From an uncultured Erysipelotrichaceae bacterium (GTDB lineage: Bacteria; Bacillota_I; Bacilli_A; Erysipelotrichales; Erysipelotrichaceae): DNA of 17,311 bases. Where the stretch lies: positions 1-17,311 of the forward strand of contig CAMOOA010000014.1 in NCBI GenBank assembly GCA_946621045.1, written 5' to 3'. The notes below the pieces were generated by a model. That model had not been told where the DNA came from. It was given only the letters and a program-made list of their open reading frames with translations, and ran no database searches. The position numbers and the translations under genes were made by a program. Below are positions 14,306 through 17,311 of this stretch, piece by piece (position 1 is the first letter of the stretch; every line of letters begins with the position of its first letter).

Positions 14306-15280
14306 ATGAAGAAAAAACAGATTCTGAGATCCGGCGCAATGCTGGCAATTCTGGCTTCACTTGCCGGGTGCACATCAGCACCGGCACAGCCTGCAGAAAC
14401 GGCGAAACCCGCAGAAACCGTGCCGGCGCCGTTAACCGTCTCGGGCCGTCCGGAGGAAACAAATTCTTCGATCACGCCCGCCTTTCAGTACCGCCTGAGC
14501 GGCGTGCATGAGGTGAACGGAAGGCAGGGCATTGCCTGCGATGGCGAGTATTACTATGTCAGCGGCAGCACGCTGCTGGAAAAGTATGACCGGAACTGGA
14601 AGCTGGTCGCCGCAAATGAGGAACCGTTTGCGGATTTTGAAACAAAGGTCAACCATCTCGGGGATATCGATGTATATAACGGAGAGATCTATGCCGGAGC
14701 GGAGAACTTCAATGACGGAGCTGCCGACAGTATTCAGATTGCGGTATATGATGCGGAAACACTGAAGCTGAAACGCACATTTCTCTTTGATGAAACAAGC
14801 GGGCAGAATGAGGTTTCCGGCATTGCCGCAGATCCGGCAAACCGGAGTATCTGGATGTGTTCCTGGGCAGACGGGGAAAGCGGAAGATATCTGTACCGGT
14901 ATGACATGGAAACCGGCGCATATATGGAAAAGCTGCATCTGCAGTGTCCGCCCCAGTGGATCCAGGGAATTGCGGTACATGACGGATCGATTTACATCAG
15001 CGCAGATGACGGCACGGCAGATCTCGGGGAACCGGATCATATATACCGCTGCACATATACACCGGGGATTTCCGTTCTGACGGTAACCCTTGAGCGCACG
15101 CTGGATGATGTTGCGCTGATGGGAGAGATCGAGGGACTGACATTTGACTCGAAGACAGATGAGATGCTGGTAAGCTATAACCGCGGATCGCAGATCGTGC
15201 TCGGTATGGTAAAAGGGTTCTATGAAGGCTATGACCGGGAGATCCATGAAATCTATTCTTTCGCATCAGAGCCGAGATAA
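14306..15280 (+). CDS. Lipoprotein with probable beta-propeller fold
   Basis: A 324-residue protein. ATG 14306 is chosen by GGGAG (14291-14295) and by the signal peptide that begins there: KKKQILR, a hydrophobic stretch and lipobox LAGC with Cys22. A Pro/Ala/Thr/Glu-rich linker (about 23-50) follows. The rest has recurring blade-like units ending in beta strands: GIACDGEYYYVSGS, GDIDVYNGEIYAGA, SGIAADPANRSIWMCSW, QGIAVHDGSIYISA, EGLTFDSKTDEMLVSY. This spacing suggests a 5-6 bladed propeller of the SMP-30/NHL sort; no catalytic signature is obvious. It follows feoAB by 5 bases and shares its terminator, so it may help ferrous iron uptake at the cell surface, but this is only suggested by position. 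Confidence 0.82.
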   Translation: MKKKQILRSGAMLAILASLAGCTSAPAQPAETAKPAETVPAPLTVSGRPEETNSSITPAFQYRLSGVHEVNGRQGIACDGEYYYVSGSTLLEKYDRNWKLVAANEEPFADFETKVNHLGDIDVYNGEIYAGAENFNDGAADSIQIAVYDAETLKLKRTFLFDETSGQNEVSGIAADPANRSIWMCSWADGESGRYLYRYDMETGAYMEKLHLQCPPQWIQGIAVHDGSIYISADDGTADLGEPDHIYRCTYTPGISVLTVTLERTLDDVALMGEIEGLTFDSKTDEMLVSYNRGSQIVLGMVKGFYEGYDREIHEIYSFASEPR

Positions 15281-15287
15281 TCAGTGC

Positions 15288-15327
15288 AGATCCGGGAAAC
15301 GGAGGAAGTCCGAGCCCGGATCTTTTT
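15288..15327 (+). terminator. Strong terminator after the feoAB-lipoprotein unit
   Basis: AGATCCGGG (15288-15296) pairs perfectly with CCCGGATCT (15315-15323), with an inner CGG/CCG pair in the loop, followed by TTTT. It begins 8 bases after the lipoprotein stop. Confidence 0.87.
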
Positions 15328-15353
15328 CTATGGAAAAAGGACTGTATGAATAA

Positions 15354-15382
15354 TTGAAATTAGGGTACACGTGTGCTAGGGT
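15354..15382 (+). promoter_or_regulatory. Promoter for the CAP-domain surface protein
   Basis: TTGAAA (15354-15359) and TAGGGT (15377-15382) are 17 bases apart, and the -10 is preceded by TGC, an extended -10 form. The spacer holds the palindrome ACACGTGT (15367-15374), a possible operator. The -10 matches consensus only in part. Confidence 0.42.
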
Positions 15383-15414
15383 TGAGGGGAAATAAAAGGA
15401 ATAAGGAGAACATC

Positions 15415-17311
15415 ATGACAAAGCGTGCAACAGCGCTGATTCTCAGTATTCTGCTCTGTTTCAACAGTGCGTTTCTGACATCGTATGCGGAAGAAATACC
15501 GGGTACGGAAGAGCCTTTGGAAACCGTCACTGAGGAGACGGAAACAGAATCTGCGGAGATCCCGCAGGAAGAATCAGCATCGACAGAAGAATCTGTCACT
15601 CAGGACACACAGGAAGAACACTCTGACGTACCGGCAGAATCCGAAGACAGTCTGGGCGAAGAGCTTTCCGCTGTCACAGAAGAAGGGCAGACCGAAGAAT
15701 ACGAACCGGAGAGTCCGGCCATGGAAGAAGAACTTCCCGGCGAACCGGAAGAAACCGGTGAGATGGAAGCACCTGAAACAGAAGAACCGGAACATGCAGA
15801 ACCGGAAGGGGAACTTCAGGAGGAATCCGAAGAAGAGTTTACGGAAGTTCCGGAGTATTCTCACCCGGGACCGGTCATCGGTTTTGAGGAGTCAGACAGA
15901 TCCGAACTGGAGGCACTGTTACCGGATGAACCGTATGAAATCAGTGATCTTGATGAAGAGGCAATTCTGCTTGGCACATCAGATATTACCTATGAAGAGG
16001 CAAAGGCGCGTGTAACAGCTGCACAGAAGGCTGTTTCCGATGCGCAGGCGCAGATCGATAAAGGTTCGTACGGGTTCTTTGAAGACCAGAGCGCCACGGA
16101 AGCAATGGCCATGCTTGACCTCATGCAGTCCGATAAGATTGAAGAAGGCCGGCGCATTGTCCTTGGCAACAAGGAAGATCCGTCTGATCTTGAGCTTATG
16201 AAGGTTTCCATTGATATGATTGAAATCGGAAATAAGCTCCGCACAACCGATGACAATTTCCCGGGACTTCAGGATTTGAGAATTAACAACAGCCTTATGG
16301 CACTTGCGCAGGCGAATGCTGCACATCAGAGAAGCACCACTGAGCACTGGAGTGTTGAAGATGGTGGAATTTCAAAATTCAATAGCAAATGGTACGCCGG
16401 CGAAAATATCGCATGGGGGTATAAGCTTCCATCTGAAACAAGCACAGCAGCATACGGCAATTCTGGCGTTCTGAAGTCACAGATGTCCGCTTACTCCGAC
16501 TGGTATGCTGCCGAAAAAAAGAATTTTGAAGAAGACAACGGGCATGAGACAGGCCACTATTCAAACATTGTTGATGATTTCTATCGCAATACAGGATTCG
16601 CAATTGGCTATGGTGATATCAGCTACGGCACAAGAACATGGCACATGGCAACATATACACAAGAGTTTGATAACGACATGTTATATAGCGCCCTTTCGGA
16701 CAAGCGTTCTTACACTGTCGATGAATACCGCGCGCTGTTCATGAATTACTACAACCGTGTCATGAACGCCAAGACAACCGCCGAACGGGAACTTGCGGAA
16801 GCGCAGATTGTCCTGGATTCCTTTACGGGCATCTCGCTCAGCGACACTTCACTCACTTTAAAACCCGGAGAAACAAAGAAACTGAATACGGTTCTGACAC
16901 CTTCGGATACTTCTGACAGAAATGTAGAATGGTCCAGCAGTAATACCGCGGTTGCGGCGGTTGGTTCCGACGGAACTGTCACCGCAAAGAGCGGGGGAAC
17001 TGCAACGATCACCGTAACGCATGTAAGCAGCGGGAAAACCGCTTCCTGCAGGGTGACAGTTCCTGTTTCGGTCACCGGAGTCACGCTGAACAAAACCAGC
17101 CTGACGCTGACAAAGGGAAAAAGTGAAACACTGAAGGCGACAGTGAGTCCGGCGGGTGTGTCTGATAAAACAGTCACCTGGTCGAGCAGTAATGCGTCTG
17201 TTGCGTCGGTTGACAGTAACGGCAAAGTGACTGCCAGAGCAGGCGGAACCGCCACAATCACCGTAAAGACAACAGAGGGAAACAAGTCCGCAGTCTGCAC
17301 GGTAAAAGTTA
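15415..17311 (+). CDS. Large secreted CAP/SCP-domain protein with Big_2 Ig-like repeats (cut by right edge)
   Basis: The frame is open from ATG 15415 (AAGGAG at 15403-15408) to the right edge, 632 residues without a stop. Residues 1-25 are a signal peptide (KRATALILSILLCFNSAFLT, cut probable after SYA). Residues 26 to about 165 are an acidic, Pro/Thr/Glu-rich linker. A helical stretch (about 190-215, TYEEAKARVTAAQKAVSDAQ) leads into a region with LRINNSLMALAQANAAHQR, GENIAWGY, YSDWYAAEKKNF, GHETGHYSNIVDD and NTGFAIGYG: the CAP (SCP/PR-1) domain, about 285-445, including the expected His, Glu and His of its cavity. Two Ig-like Big_2 domains follow (about 471-550 and 552-632). Such proteins are secreted or wall-associated; CAP roles in bacteria are poorly defined. 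A wall anchor or further repeats would lie beyond the window. Confidence 0.9.
   Translation, partial: MTKRATALILSILLCFNSAFLTSYAEEIPGTEEPLETVTEETETESAEIPQEESASTEESVTQDTQEEHSDVPAESEDSLGEELSAVTEEGQTEEYEPESPAMEEELPGEPEETGEMEAPETEEPEHAEPEGELQEESEEEFTEVPEYSHPGPVIGFEESDRSELEALLPDEPYEISDLDEEAILLGTSDITYEEAKARVTAAQKAVSDAQAQIDKGSYGFFEDQSATEAMAMLDLMQSDKIEEGRRIVLGNKEDPSDLELMKVSIDMIEIGNKLRTTDDNFPGLQDLRINNSLMALAQANAAHQRSTTEHWSVEDGGISKFNSKWYAGENIAWGYKLPSETSTAAYGNSGVLKSQMSAYSDWYAAEKKNFEEDNGHETGHYSNIVDDFYRNTGFAIGYGDISYGTRTWHMATYTQEFDNDMLYSALSDKRSYTVDEYRALFMNYYNRVMNAKTTAERELAEAQIVLDSFTGISLSDTSLTLKPGETKKLNTVLTPSDTSDRNVEWSSSNTAVAAVGSDGTVTAKSGGTATITVTHVSSGKTASCRVTVPVSVTGVTLNKTSLTLTKGKSETLKATVSPAGVSDKTVTWSSSNASVASVDSNGKVTARAGGTATITVKTTEGNKSAVCTVKV
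16822..17310 (+). repeat. Tandem Big_2 Ig-like domain repeats
   Basis: Two consecutive ~81-residue units (16822-17067 and 17068-17310) share the pattern: a G[IV][ST]L start, xSLTL, a KG/PG turn, a T[VS]xP strand, the core W-S-S-S-N, a V-xx-V, G-x-V-T-A and G-G-T-A-T-I-T-V. The second unit runs to the edge, so more may follow. They are stalk or adhesion-type domains. Confidence 0.85.

Noticed and set aside
15485..16015. A Lys/Arg/Asn-rich plus-strand open frame in the acidic linker region
   Set aside because: It is the frame-shifted reading of the Glu/Pro-rich linker of the secreted CAP protein, which has the signal peptide and ribosome binding site.

Overview
The window looks like chromosomal DNA from a Gram-positive, low-to-middle GC Bacillota, most plausibly an Erysipelotrichales or Clostridia-like gut anaerobe. 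The reasons are the strong AGGAG/GGAGG ribosome binding sites, lipoproteins with Firmicutes-type signal peptides, a FeoA-FeoB fusion, an aldo/keto reductase carrying [4Fe-4S] motifs, MATE pumps and a large secreted CAP/Ig-like protein. The taxon is inferred from protein style only. Almost everything is on the + strand; the one clear minus-strand gene is an O6-alkylguanine-DNA alkyltransferase. There is no tRNA, rRNA, CRISPR array or insertion sequence that I can support, and no gene-free stretch exceeds 300 bases.

Region 1 (1-6653). A MATE transporter, cut by the left edge, ends at a strong terminator. It is followed by a compact class II lanthipeptide locus: a peptide with a Nif11-like double-glycine leader whose C-terminal half is a CxxC...CxxC zinc-ribbon-like module (769-1092), a 71-residue lanthipeptide precursor with a VNGG leader end and two core cysteines (1225-1440), a hairpin terminator/attenuator, and a 911-residue LanM synthetase (1554-4289). 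The LanM cyclase domain has a Cys + Cys-Cys zinc site (CCG type, as in ProcM-like enzymes) instead of the more usual Cys + Cys-His. No exporter or leader protease is encoded nearby. The same strand continues closely with a P-loop kinase, a YaeR-type VOC metalloprotein, a small lipoprotein and a DUF1349 protein; these may be co-transcribed with lanM without being functionally linked to it.

Region 2 (6654-11813). A single ORF fuses a type I mannose-6-phosphate isomerase to a ROK-family sugar kinase domain whose first phosphate-binding motif is degenerate. It converges on the alkyltransferase gene, which is divergent from a two-gene unit: an aldo/keto reductase with two C-terminal [4Fe-4S] motifs, overlapping by 4 bases a MATE efflux transporter. 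A very good terminator closes the unit.

Region 3 (11814-17311). A FeoA-FeoB ferrous iron transporter is followed after 5 bases by a lipoprotein with a probable beta-propeller fold, then a strong terminator. The window ends inside a large secreted protein (signal peptide, long acidic linker, helical segment, CAP/SCP domain, at least two Big_2 Ig-like repeats) that is open at the right edge.

The most interesting part is the lanthipeptide locus, especially the zinc-ribbon peptide with a RiPP-style leader. Next is the isomerase-ROK fusion.
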